Origin: a virus
Virus record (IMG/VR): IMGVR_UViG_3300032235_000647
Coordinates: 1 to 64,000 of that record
DNA length: 64,000 nucleotides
Direction: 5' to 3' (one strand)
A program made the position numbers and the translations under genes. Positions 15,594-24,138 of this stretch are shown one piece after another; positions within the stretch are counted from its first letter, which is position 1, and each line of letters begins with the position of its first letter. The notes below the pieces were generated by a model. The model was given only the letters and a program-made list of their open reading frames with translations. It searched no databases and was not told the DNA's origin.

Positions 15594-16021
15594 TTTGTTT
15601 TTGTGATAATTAAATATCCCTCTTTATTTGATTTAAACTCTTTAATAATTCTACCCATAATCTCCATTCCGGCAGTAAGATACGGCCCTCCACTTGGGTC
15701 TACCATATCAATTACATGCGTATTTGATGTTACCATCGGACCATATACTCGTGCAATATCACACGGCCCTACCCATTTACCATTCTCATCGTAAATGTGC
15801 CTATGAACTTCTTCTTTGAATTCATCGAGATTCATTCCTCCACCAAATGTGAGATATGCTTTGTAGGCCTTAGTGTAATCGTTTGGAAATCCAAATCTGG
15901 AATGTTTAAATTCACCATTCCATTGGATGTTTCCATCTTCATTCAGAATAAATATAAACTTTTCTCCGTAACGATTAAAAAAAGTTTCGTTTTTTACATT
16001 ATTTTTTACTTGTATCTCCAT
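15590..16021 (-). CDS. Hypothetical protein
   Basis: A 143-residue protein with an N-terminal beta-like region (GEKFIFILNEDGNIQWNG), a glycine-rich middle (YLTFGGGMNLDEFKEE) and HRHIYDENGKWVGPCDIARV near 88-107. No family is recognised. The IYDENGKWVGPC stretch and PSGGPYLTAGMEIMG read as a folded enzyme-like or binding domain rather than a structural repeat. The gene overlaps the upstream gene by 23 nt and is coupled to the small frame downstream. Confidence 0.6.
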   Translation of the reverse strand: MEIQVKNNVKNETFFNRYGEKFIFILNEDGNIQWNGEFKHSRFGFPNDYTKAYKAYLTFGGGMNLDEFKEEVHRHIYDENGKWVGPCDIARVYGPMVTSNTHVIDMVDPSGGPYLTAGMEIMGRIIKEFKSNKEGYLIITKTK

Positions 16022-16379
16022 TTAATTTTGAAAGTGTATAAATTGAATTATTAGTTTTGAATTTTACATACTCATTGGTCTGTTCCAAGATTTCGGTGAC
16101 CGTAGTTGTTTGCCATGTAAAGAAGTCATTAAATGGGGACATGATAAGAGAACGATTCAAACCAATCCCATCGTATCTTTCTTTAAATCTACCATCGGAA
16201 TTAAATTCAATCCACATTACTTTTTCGGATTGTTTAGTTAACCCATCATTCTCCCTGACAAGTTTCCAATTTTCATTTTTTTCAGTTAATCCCATGAGTT
16301 CTGCTTGATACGGGTCAAGTTGTAAATTACCTTCTTCATCAAAAGATACTACTAGTTTTGGGTGTACTCCACCTATCAT
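15999..16379 (-). CDS. Hypothetical protein
   Basis: A 126-residue protein (MIGGVHPKLVVSFDEEG ...). It has alternating charged and hydrophobic segments, QSEKVMWIEFNSDGRFKERYDG near 50-72 and a Thr-rich section (FFTWQTTTVTEILEQ). I recognise no domain. It follows the 110-residue gene by 11 nt, has an ATATATG start context and probably shares the transcript started by the promoter at 16762-16793. Confidence 0.55.
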   Translation of the reverse strand: MIGGVHPKLVVSFDEEGNLQLDPYQAELMGLTEKNENWKLVRENDGLTKQSEKVMWIEFNSDGRFKERYDGIGLNRSLIMSPFNDFFTWQTTTVTEILEQTNEYVKFKTNNSIYTLSKLNGDTSKK

Positions 16380-16390
16380 ATATTTTTATA

Positions 16391-16723
16391 TTAAATTCCA
16401 CTTTCCATTCGTTGAACCTGATTGTGGTAGTCAGCCTCTGAGTATTCTACTACTGATAAACCAGGGGTGAACTTTGTCATTAGATAACCATCTTTACCAA
16501 CAAAATCAATCACCCTGTCAATGAATTGTTGAATCATGTAAGTCATATCAGAAGAACCAAATCCTTGGTCTTCATCCCACATATCTGTCCATTCTTCGGC
16601 AACTTCGGTTGCTAGTTCTAATAAATCCCATTGGGCAACACGAGTATCTCTAATCAATTCGGTAAAACCTTTGATTCGGTGAGAGTTAAAAAGTAAAGTC
16701 TGTGGGTCAACTATGTAATTCAT
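16391..16723 (-). CDS. Hypothetical acidic protein with CCCCTAAA leader
   Basis: A 110-residue protein starting MNYIVDPQTLLFNSHRIKG and acidic in the middle (ATEVAEEWTDMWDEDQGF). No family is recognised. The start is preceded by the CCCCTAAACCCCTCATATT leader and a host-like promoter at 16762-16793, the arrangement shared with the small-gene cluster at 53-56 kb. That suggests early, independent expression of an accessory protein acting on the host. Confidence 0.6.
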   Translation of the reverse strand: MNYIVDPQTLLFNSHRIKGFTELIRDTRVAQWDLLELATEVAEEWTDMWDEDQGFGSSDMTYMIQQFIDRVIDFVGKDGYLMTKFTPGLSVVEYSEADYHNQVQRMESGI

Positions 16724-16761
16724 AATATGAGGGGTTTAGGGGTTATGTTTTATATTGAATA

Positions 16762-16793
16762 CAATTATACGAAAAAAATTTTACATTTCCTAG
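16762..16793 (-). promoter_or_regulatory. Host-like promoter
   Basis: CTAGG, spacer, TATAATTG upstream of the 110-residue gene, followed by an AACCCCTAAA leader. Confidence 0.6.
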
Positions 16794-16811
16794 TACTTTG
16801 GAAAATAATTT

Positions 16812-17096
16812 TTATACTAGTTGCATTTTCTGCAACTCTCCACCAAGTCCCTCAACCACTATGGGCTTGGAGAACTTAACCTCGTGGTCTATGTACTCAT
16901 AACGAGAATACTCATTACTCTGGGCTTCCACCAAATTAATAAGAGCGAGTTTCAAATCCTCCTTGTAGGCATACATCACCAAATCGGAGTCAATCGGAAA
17001 AGAGAAATCCACTCCACCTTTGGGTTTCCAATAAGGAGTTTGGTTATCGGAATAATTCTCGTAATACTGGGCGGAAACTAAAACACTAATCATCAT
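16812..17096 (-). CDS. Hypothetical protein, early-type
   Basis: A 94-residue protein (MMISVLVSAQYYENYSDN, then PYWKPKGGVDFSFPIDSD). Two consecutive ATG codons are present, and the first follows AAAAGATATG. No domain is recognised. The QYYENYSDxxxPYWKPKGG segment looks like a compact beta domain. A dedicated promoter (17134-17165) and a CCCCTAAA leader precede it. A probable accessory gene of unknown role. Confidence 0.6.
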   Translation of the reverse strand: MMISVLVSAQYYENYSDNQTPYWKPKGGVDFSFPIDSDLVMYAYKEDLKLALINLVEAQSNEYSRYEYIDHEVKFSKPIVVEGLGGELQKMQLV

Positions 17097-17133
17097 ATCT
17101 TTTATCGTTTAGGGGTTATCTGTTATTACTTTA

Positions 17134-17165
17134 CTAATGTAAGAAAAATTATTCGTAATTCCTAG
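17134..17165 (-). promoter_or_regulatory. Host-like promoter
   Basis: CTAGGAAT, spacer, TACATTAG, followed by GTAATAA and an AACCCCTAAA leader before the 94-residue gene. Confidence 0.6.
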
Positions 17166-17176
17166 TCTTTTTTTAA

Positions 17177-17440
17177 TTATTTTACACTAGTTCCAATAAA
17201 TTGGATTGTGTTTGCAATTCGTTGAAGAATGGGAGTGGGTAATTCCATTTCTTTAGCAATTTCCAACATTTCGGTGTAAAGGTAGCCATCCCACACACCA
17301 CACAACATATTGTATAGTGGGGTGAACCAAGACTCATCTCTATCTATGTGAAAATCTTCTACACTTCGAAGAGTAGTTGAGTGGTATTCCATCCAATCGT
17401 TGGTGAATAATTCGTGGCGGTCAAATCTTACAATGTTCAT
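17177..17440 (-). CDS. Hypothetical protein, early-type
   Basis: An 87-residue protein from ATG 17440 (MNIVRFDRHELFTNDWMEY). The longer frame to 17590 would run through a terminator hairpin and a good promoter, so I reject it. Acidic and aromatic segments (HIDRDESWFTPLYNMLCG) are followed by a C-terminal helix (EMELPTPILQRIANTIQF). No family is recognised. It has its own promoter at 17478-17509 and a leader with TACTAAACCC. Confidence 0.6.
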   Translation of the reverse strand: MNIVRFDRHELFTNDWMEYHSTTLRSVEDFHIDRDESWFTPLYNMLCGVWDGYLYTEMLEIAKEMELPTPILQRIANTIQFIGTSVK

Positions 17441-17477
17441 ATTTAAAGGGTTTAGTAGTTGAACTCTCATTACATAA

Positions 17478-17509
17478 CAAACATACAAAAAAAAGTTGAG
17501 CTTTCCAAA
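17478..17509 (-). promoter_or_regulatory. Host-like promoter inside a terminator
   Basis: TTTGG, spacer, TATGTTTG before the 87-residue gene. The -33 element lies in the loop of the terminator hairpin of the PhyH gene. Confidence 0.65.
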
Positions 17510-17524
17510 TGAATGCCCAACTTT
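17485..17524 (-). terminator. Terminator of the PhyH-like gene
   Basis: AAAGTTGGGC and GCTCAACTTT arms (one G-U pair) with a 13-nt loop, followed by T residues. The loop holds the next promoter's -33 element. Confidence 0.7.
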
Positions 17525-17549
17525 TTTCAAAAAATTTTTAATTTTTTTT

Positions 17550-18329
17550 TTATTCTCCCCAATGTTTCTGGCGAAGTTCATATACATCAATCGGTTCTCT
17601 CTTCATGTGATTACCTTGATTGAAATGGGCACCTTTTTTCAAATATCCACCCAACAGATTTCTACGGAATCGATTTGAATTATTAGGCTCTGAACCATGA
17701 ATAGTGTGGGAATGAAGTAAAACTACTTCTCCTTTACGAAGGTATCCTTCTACCTTTCGGAAATCATGTCCTTCTGGCATAATACAAGGTTTACCTCTTT
17801 CATTTCTCCAAAACTTAGGATTTGTTTTTGCTCTTTCCTCATCCACCTCAATTGGTAAAACTGGTAATCGGTGTGAACCTTCATAGTTCCAAACTGCTCC
17901 ATTTTCTGGGTCATGATTATCAAGAGCAAGTGCTGTGTTGATGATTTCATTATGAGCACATCCAGTATAGAATGCATTTTGGTGCTGGTCTCTACCCAAT
18001 TGTCCTGGTGGTTTGAAGTATGACCAAGTTTGTAGACCAACCAATTCGCCTTCCATAAGGAACTCCATTGCTTCAATAAGTTTTGGATGTACGAAAATTG
18101 ATTCTAATTTTGGTGATAATTTATGTGGATATGCAAAAGGGTCCCACTCTCCCCACTCTTCACCATTTTCCTTGGTGGTTAATGCTCTTTCTTGGCGAAG
18201 TCTTTCGAGTTCATTGTTAATTTCATCACATTGTTCCTCGGTAAGGAGTTGTAATACGGTCCAACCTCTATATCGCCAATCGAAGGTCATTTGTTGGATT
18301 TCTAAATCCGTAAGATGTTTAAATGCCAT
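17550..18329 (-). CDS. Phytanoyl-CoA dioxygenase (PhyH)-like 2OG oxygenase
   Basis: A 259-residue protein of the PhyH family. It has YRGWTVLQLLTEEQCDEI at 20-37, the first iron-ligand region GRDQHQNAFY at 112-121, LDNHDPENGAVWNYEGSH at 136-153 (the usual DxxxxNGxxxxxxGSH), and the distal LLHSHTIHGSEPNNS with H211, then R222/R223. The first metal motif reads HxN (H116, N118) where active PhyH enzymes have HxD, so activity or metal binding may differ. It lies between the baseplate block and the small genes, with a late-promoter-like element 22 nt upstream and a terminator after it. The substrate is unknown. Confidence 0.8.
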   Translation of the reverse strand: MAFKHLTDLEIQQMTFDWRYRGWTVLQLLTEEQCDEINNELERLRQERALTTKENGEEWGEWDPFAYPHKLSPKLESIFVHPKLIEAMEFLMEGELVGLQTWSYFKPPGQLGRDQHQNAFYTGCAHNEIINTALALDNHDPENGAVWNYEGSHRLPVLPIEVDEERAKTNPKFWRNERGKPCIMPEGHDFRKVEGYLRKGEVVLLHSHTIHGSEPNNSNRFRRNLLGGYLKKGAHFNQGNHMKREPIDVYELRQKHWGE

Positions 18330-18350
18330 AACTTATTTTTTGTTGTTTTA

Positions 18351-18360
18351 TATAAATATA
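18351..18360 (-). promoter_or_regulatory. Candidate late promoter
   Basis: TATATTTATA 21 nt before the PhyH-like gene. Confidence 0.5.
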
Positions 18361-18362
18361 TA

Positions 18363-18752
18363 TTACTTGTGAAATTGTAAAAGATTCGGTAAATAAAATT
18401 TTAAATTTGGTATTTTATCACTTACCAATGATAATGCAATTCGATTTGATTCTCTGACTCCTTTATCCAATACATTACCACTAGAATCATATTGAGTTGT
18501 AATTGGTCCAGAAATTCTCCATCTTACTATTACTCCTGTATATAAAGCATTAGATAATATTTTACTATATTGAGAATAGTTAGACTCATATATTGTTGAG
18601 GATTTATCGTTTGTTTTTTGAATAAAATATCGTGTAATCCATCCTCTTTTATAATCACTTTCAGTTGGAGTTGGAAAATGAGTTTCAATATCAGAATTCA
18701 AGGTGAATAATGAGTTTATTTTTAAATTTGAATATTTTTTATTATTATCCAT
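18363..18752 (-). CDS. Small baseplate-associated hypothetical protein
   Basis: A 129-residue protein from ATG 18752 (MDNNKKYSNLKINSLF), one base after the stop of the hub gene. An upstream TTG/ATG extension would overlap the hub and is not needed. Mixed composition with a YTGVIVRWRISGPITTQYD beta segment. It ends the baseplate gene run, so it is probably a virion or baseplate component. No family is recognised. Confidence 0.6.
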   Translation of the reverse strand: MDNNKKYSNLKINSLFTLNSDIETHFPTPTESDYKRGWITRYFIQKTNDKSSTIYESNYSQYSKILSNALYTGVIVRWRISGPITTQYDSSGNVLDKGVRESNRIALSLVSDKIPNLKFYLPNLLQFHK

Positions 18753-18753
18753 A

Positions 18754-21222
18754 TTACGCCTCCCCATCCTTTAACTTCATTTTACCACCTACACGAGTTG
18801 TCCACAATCCATTATCCAATGTATGTGAAATATCAACAACAGTAAAAGCAGCTTTACCATTAAATTGAGATGGTAAATCTGCTATTTCAAATAAATCACC
18901 TGTTTTGATACCAGACACACCATGTATTTGAAAATCGAATGTAATTTGTAGTAAGATATTATTTGGAGTTGTATCATTTTTGTAATTCAAATCCAATTTT
19001 CTAAATAAAGTTGAATCATTCCATGCACCTACTGCTATGATAGATTCTAAATTAGTAGTTGTAGTAGTTTCACCGCCAGAACCACCACCGAATCCAAAAA
19101 ATCCAGCAATAGAACTAAGTACATCACCTATTCCTTTAAAAAAGTCATCAAACAACTTTTTTGCAGCATCTCTAGGGGCATTCCTATCTTTTATAGTTGG
19201 AACTACCGTTGCATATTTCATGAAAAGTTCATAATTTTGTTTTCTAGCTTCCTTTTCAGCTTCTGCAGGATCTGTTGCTGGTGCAGGTTCATTATTGCCG
19301 GTATTACTAGATGAACCACCAGCATTTCCTCCATTCTGTGCTTCACTATCTTGTGCAATTTGACTTTTGGCAAACTTTGTTATTATTTCAACAACTGGAT
19401 CAGGTTTTTTGGCAAATAACATACCAGGGTCTATTGGTAAATTACCTTCAGGTGAAACATCCACTTGTTCAGCAGCAGTTCTCTCTGCAATAATCATATT
19501 TTTCATTGCAGCCGGTATATCAAATCCAAATTCAGATTCTATAAAAGGACAATCAACTCCACTTGAAAAAAATTTGACTATACTTTCAGATTTTGAATTT
19601 TTTCCTGAGAAGTTTAAATCAACTATTTCTAATTGATTACAATCTTTATTTTCTTGTCTACGAGATGGTAATTGTGCTATATCAAAGTGCCAAATCGAGT
19701 TTGCTGCAGATGATATACCATTTAAAAGTTCGTAATAAACATCTTTTGCAACATAATTTGATTTACTTATAACTTCAACAAAAAATTCAAAATTTATATA
19801 TAAATCTTTTAAATAACCCCATTGTCCTATTAATGCATCAAATGGAACAGTATCTACGGGAAATGCAGAAGCAGGTAGTTGTTCTAATTGTGGAAATCTA
19901 AAAAAATGACCATCTGGATCTTTTTGTTCTAGGTTAACAGCACCTTGAGGGGCTCCGTTTTCACCAAGAATAGGTCCTACTTCTTCAATCGTTGTTGCGG
20001 ATAAAGCACTAACTAATCCAAAATCAGGAGTATTCCTATTAGGGATAATTAATTTAGTACCATCAATTGAAAACATATATGGATGTGCCCTACAAATAGT
20101 ATCTCTATATTCTATAGCCAAAGGGAATGTTGGTACACCATCTCCACAAATTGAGGCAACTGATTTTGTATCATATGGTAGTCGATTGAGTATTTCAAAC
20201 GCAAGTTCGAGTCTAATATAAGAACTTTCACTAACTAAAGGAACTCCCGATGGTATTGATGCTTCAGGTGCTGCGGCACCATCTCCTCCACTATTTTGTT
20301 GAGAAGTTTGGACAGCAGTATCTTGTAATTCACCAATTAAATCCTTTCGTATTTCATCATCCATGTTGATAAAATTGGCTTCACTTATGAATGGTATTTC
20401 TCTACTATCCTTTTCGTTTATTAATTTTTTTACATCTTCATTTCTTTTTGAAGGAGGTAATCTATTGTACATTTGCATAAATAAAGCACGGCCAACATTT
20501 GATTCTGCAGTACTTTCAATTACTCTACTATCATATCGTTCACCACCTGTATTTTGCTTATCATCAAGTTTACCACCACTTCGGTGTTGTTGTAAATATG
20601 CAGCAACTTCACCTATTGAAGTTAATTCAACTTTTAAAACATAAGTTTCACCAACAGCAGTTTTAAATCCACCATTTGTGATATATCCCAAAAAACCATC
20701 ATAGGTATAACCTGAATTTTGTTGTTTACTTTTTAGATAATCATACGAATTAAACTTTGCAAAATCACACGGACTTAACGCACTTCGCTCGGCATAAGAT
20801 TGAGGTAAATTCCAACCATATTCTACTAAAACAGTATAACCAGGTTCAAGAAAATATTCAGCTACTTTTTCTGCTTGTTTTAGTGTAAAGCATTTAATTT
20901 CAAATTCAGCCTTTCGTGTTAATCCACCTTCTCCAAAATTTATACCCATAGATTGGATTACAGGCGATGGTCGGAATCCTCTATCACCTTCTACAAACAC
21001 CGAACCTCCTGCAAAATCAGTACCTACTCTTCCTGATTTTTCAGTATTACCATATCTAAGTTCGAATGAATCGTTAGGAGGAAGTGTTTCGAGTACTAAC
21101 CCACTTGAAGATGAAACTCTCATCCATGCAAGTCTTTCAGATGCTTGAACATTTCTACCTGCTCTCGATAAAATAAGTTCTTGTATTTTTGGATGAAAAT
21201 AAGAATTAAAAGGAAATAACAT
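18754..21222 (-). CDS. Putative baseplate hub protein
   Basis: An 822-residue protein. The N-terminal region carries RVSSSSGLVLETLPPNDSF and VQYG/VEYGW-type strands (residues 30-140). A low-complexity linker rich in Gly, Ser, Ala and Pro lies around 590-660. The C-terminal 80 residues (GDLFEIADLPSQFNGKA, then FTVVDISHTLDNGLWTTRVG) match the final beta domain of late-control/hub proteins, where VxxVxHxIDxxGWxT is typical. Order after tape measure, initiator and LysM genes fits a gp27/hub-like role at the centre of the baseplate. Exact T4 counterpart is uncertain. Confidence 0.65.
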   Translation of the reverse strand: MLFPFNSYFHPKIQELILSRAGRNVQASERLAWMRVSSSSGLVLETLPPNDSFELRYGNTEKSGRVGTDFAGGSVFVEGDRGFRPSPVIQSMGINFGEGGLTRKAEFEIKCFTLKQAEKVAEYFLEPGYTVLVEYGWNLPQSYAERSALSPCDFAKFNSYDYLKSKQQNSGYTYDGFLGYITNGGFKTAVGETYVLKVELTSIGEVAAYLQQHRSGGKLDDKQNTGGERYDSRVIESTAESNVGRALFMQMYNRLPPSKRNEDVKKLINEKDSREIPFISEANFINMDDEIRKDLIGELQDTAVQTSQQNSGGDGAAAPEASIPSGVPLVSESSYIRLELAFEILNRLPYDTKSVASICGDGVPTFPLAIEYRDTICRAHPYMFSIDGTKLIIPNRNTPDFGLVSALSATTIEEVGPILGENGAPQGAVNLEQKDPDGHFFRFPQLEQLPASAFPVDTVPFDALIGQWGYLKDLYINFEFFVEVISKSNYVAKDVYYELLNGISSAANSIWHFDIAQLPSRRQENKDCNQLEIVDLNFSGKNSKSESIVKFFSSGVDCPFIESEFGFDIPAAMKNMIIAERTAAEQVDVSPEGNLPIDPGMLFAKKPDPVVEIITKFAKSQIAQDSEAQNGGNAGGSSSNTGNNEPAPATDPAEAEKEARKQNYELFMKYATVVPTIKDRNAPRDAAKKLFDDFFKGIGDVLSSIAGFFGFGGGSGGETTTTTNLESIIAVGAWNDSTLFRKLDLNYKNDTTPNNILLQITFDFQIHGVSGIKTGDLFEIADLPSQFNGKAAFTVVDISHTLDNGLWTTRVGGKMKLKDGEA

Positions 21223-21223
21223 A

Positions 21224-21511
21224 TTATCTGAATTTATTTACAATTTCTAAATAATTTTTTGGAACTCTCAAAATAGTGCCATCTGCTACTGCAAATGGTG
21301 CATCGTGAATATTATTTGCAGTTGCAATAATCCACCAAAGGGATTGATCCCCATAATATTGATATGCAAGCGTATCTAATCTATCACCTCCTTGGGTAAC
21401 GATGTATATATCGCTATCTCTCAATGGTATATTTGGGTATATTTTTGTTCTATATACCTCTCTACCATCTTTTAGTTTTTGTACCTGATTTCTTTCGTAT
21501 CTACTTGCCAT
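21224..21511 (-). CDS. LysM-domain baseplate protein (gp53-like)
   Basis: A 95-residue protein. Residues 38-88 form a LysM-type repeat: VTQGGDRLDTLAYQYYGD, then WWIIATANNI and GTILRVPKNY. In T4, baseplate wedge protein gp53 carries a LysM-like domain, and short LysM proteins (gpX-like) follow tail assembly genes in other myoviruses. It sits directly between tube initiator and hub with 1-17 nt spacing. Expected role: baseplate assembly, binding other wedge subunits or peptidoglycan. Confidence 0.75.
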   Translation of the reverse strand: MASRYERNQVQKLKDGREVYRTKIYPNIPLRDSDIYIVTQGGDRLDTLAYQYYGDQSLWWIIATANNIHDAPFAVADGTILRVPKNYLEIVNKFR

Positions 21512-21528
21512 AATTTAGTTTTGTTATA

Positions 21529-24132
21529 TTACCAACTACCACCAGCACCACCACCACCGAATGAACCACCTTTAAAACCACCAAATTTGGTATTAGGGTA
21601 ATCATTATAAAACGAATTTTTTGCTAAATTTACTTTTCCAGCATTTTTTGTTCCAGCAGTGTTTGAACCTCTTTTTTGTGTTTGCAATATACTCTCTTCT
21701 TGAGTTCTATCTCTACCTACATAAGGTTTAGTAATTGATTGAGTTGGTTTTGGTAATTCTTTATTAACATCAACACCATTTAGTCTAGTTGCAACTGCGT
21801 TTGCATAATTAACAATTGTTATTTGGTCAGAGTATACTGTTATGAATTGAGTATATGTAACGGATGTTGTACCAGGATGTCTACTTGGTACAATAACCAA
21901 ATGTGAATAATTAGTTTCAGATACTTTCTTTACACTATCCAAATCATAGGTTGTATCTGCCCAATATGAAAGAAGTACATCGTCATCTACAAATGGGAAT
22001 AACTTTTTAGCCTTAGTAAATCTCTCATCTATCAGAGATGCAAGTAAAGATGTTGCTCCAATACTAGTTACAGTTTCACCACTTTGTTGTTCTTGTGGAG
22101 TAGGTTCAGTTTTACCACTTTCTAAATTTTGTTGTGGTTTATTTACACCACCCTCTACAGGAGGTTGGGTATTACTAACTCCTATATTATCAACTTTAGG
22201 TGGTTGGAATTGGAGATTTTTTAGTTGTGTTGCTGCCATAATATCTGCAATTGCCTGTGCTGCTACTGCATCATTATTTACAGTTGCAGTATTAGGTGTT
22301 GTAGCAGTAGGAGTTGTAGCTGGAGAATCCGTATTTACAATTGGTTCCGTTGGAACTTGGGTTCCTCCATTTGTAATAGTCTCATTTATTACATTCACTG
22401 CCTCATCAGACATTGCAAAATTATATGGTTTAAGTTCCGAACCACGTTCTTCAATAAATTTAATGGTAATAGAAACTTCGATATATTTTGGTAATAATAA
22501 ACCATCATGTTGAGTTTCCCAGCTATTATTATCAGGTATTGCATAAGAAAGAGAATCGATATATCCATCTTTATTTACATACATATTACCTAATCTAAAA
22601 GATATGATAGGTGGTTGAGTATAATTTTTACCTTCATTTGCTGCAAAAGTTGGGTATGTTAATTGAGTTAAGAATTTTAATTTATCCCAATTTGATGCCA
22701 ATTCTAATTTATTAAAACATACAACATTTAAAGTGAATTGTACACTTCGTTCTATACTACCATATGTATAAAATTTATAAGGATTTCCAAAAAAACTATG
22801 AGAATCCCATTCAGGTGTAGTTGTTTCAGATAATGAAGTAATATAACTTCTAAAATGTACGGTTCGGTTTGATCTTCTTGATTTAAACCAAAGTGGAATT
22901 AAATCTTGTCCTTCAATTGATTTCAATTCTTCTGCTGAACGAGTTTTTACAGGAGATTGATTTACAAGGTCAAAATTACTATCTAAACCATAGGTAGTTT
23001 TCCAAGTATTTTTATATCCGGATAGTGCTCCGTAATTATTTCCCTCTGTTGGATTGTATGGAGAATATCTACCTGTTTTATTTTGTCTATCCGAGAATCC
23101 ATATTCGGTTTTACCATATCTACCATCAGTACCTGACCTATCTATACCGAAGACAGGTGATACCAGTGTTAAATCAATAATAGGAGTATTTGCTTCTCTA
23201 TAATCATTTTTATAACCACCAAGAATTTCAGAATATTTTAAATCAGGATTTGGTTTTGGATTACGAGTTTGTTCTTCAATAACCTTGTCTAATGCATCTT
23301 TATTTGTATTAGAGGTACCTTTTAATTTGTTTTTAAATTCAACTACATCTTCACCAAGTTTTCTCTTTAATTTTTCTTTTTCTAGGTTGGCTTTTATTAA
23401 AAAATCATTTGTTGCTTCTAATAATGGAGCCAAATCTTTTTGTTGCTGTTCTCTTTCTCTCGCTACACGAATTCTAGCAGAATAACTAAATTCAGATGAA
23501 TATTGATATGAACCATTTGCAGGTTTTGCAGTATTTAATCCCAACGAATAAGGGTCTCCAAATAAAAAATCTCTTACTTCATCTTTTACTAAAGATATAC
23601 CTTGTCCCAAAAGCTGTCTTCCAAGAGTTTTAGGATTACCTCCTCCAGCTTGTTTTAAAAATTTACCAAATTCAGTGCCAGCTGCATCGTTTTTTATACG
23701 AGCAATGGTAATCATTGTATCTGGTTCTATATTTCGTTGCAGTTCTCCTGTATTATTAACAAATGTTGGTATTGTAAGTTGTGGAATACCCAATCGTGAA
23801 TTTATACCATCTCTGGCTTGACTTAATGAACGAACTTGTCCTCCAAATACAAATCTACCAAACCCACCAGATGTAATTGCACCCAAACCTTGACCGATTA
23901 GTCCACCATTACCTGCTTCTCCTCCAGTTGCCTGTTTCATTAGTTCAACTGCAGAGGTAGAACGAGTGGCAATACGAATGGATTGATTTCCATATAGTAA
24001 TGGATTATTCAATTCAACTGCAGATCTAGGTCTGATACCAGTTGTTTCAAATTCAACCAAAGTATCTTTGTCAGCCTCTACTGCTGTATCAAATGTTGAA
24101 CCCCTAAATAAATCTAATATCGTTCTTCCCAT
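21529..24132 (-). CDS. Large baseplate protein with tail-tube-like domain (gp48/54-like)
   Basis: An 867-residue protein from ATG 24132 (MGRTILDLFRGSTFD). A 2-codon longer frame would start at TTG. A domain at about 430-570 has the tail-tube/tube-initiator pattern: HFRSYITSLSETTTPEWDS, FYTYGSIERSVQFTLNVV, PTFA, PPIISFRLGNMYVNKDGYI and LPKYIEVSITIKFIEERG. T4 gp48 and gp54 use this fold to seed the tube. Residues 580-680 are a Pro/Thr/Gln-rich linker and the C-terminus is glycine-rich (GGFKGGSFGGGGAGGSW). Immediately follows the tape measure gene. Confidence 0.65.
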   Translation of the reverse strand: MGRTILDLFRGSTFDTAVEADKDTLVEFETTGIRPRSAVELNNPLLYGNQSIRIATRSTSAVELMKQATGGEAGNGGLIGQGLGAITSGGFGRFVFGGQVRSLSQARDGINSRLGIPQLTIPTFVNNTGELQRNIEPDTMITIARIKNDAAGTEFGKFLKQAGGGNPKTLGRQLLGQGISLVKDEVRDFLFGDPYSLGLNTAKPANGSYQYSSEFSYSARIRVAREREQQQKDLAPLLEATNDFLIKANLEKEKLKRKLGEDVVEFKNKLKGTSNTNKDALDKVIEEQTRNPKPNPDLKYSEILGGYKNDYREANTPIIDLTLVSPVFGIDRSGTDGRYGKTEYGFSDRQNKTGRYSPYNPTEGNNYGALSGYKNTWKTTYGLDSNFDLVNQSPVKTRSAEELKSIEGQDLIPLWFKSRRSNRTVHFRSYITSLSETTTPEWDSHSFFGNPYKFYTYGSIERSVQFTLNVVCFNKLELASNWDKLKFLTQLTYPTFAANEGKNYTQPPIISFRLGNMYVNKDGYIDSLSYAIPDNNSWETQHDGLLLPKYIEVSITIKFIEERGSELKPYNFAMSDEAVNVINETITNGGTQVPTEPIVNTDSPATTPTATTPNTATVNNDAVAAQAIADIMAATQLKNLQFQPPKVDNIGVSNTQPPVEGGVNKPQQNLESGKTEPTPQEQQSGETVTSIGATSLLASLIDERFTKAKKLFPFVDDDVLLSYWADTTYDLDSVKKVSETNYSHLVIVPSRHPGTTSVTYTQFITVYSDQITIVNYANAVATRLNGVDVNKELPKPTQSITKPYVGRDRTQEESILQTQKRGSNTAGTKNAGKVNLAKNSFYNDYPNTKFGGFKGGSFGGGGAGGSW

Positions 24133-24138
24133 TATCAA

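Noticed and set aside
17441-17590. 50-codon N-terminal extension of the 87-residue gene
   Set aside because: It would be translated through a terminator hairpin and a host-like promoter and overlaps the end of the PhyH-like gene.
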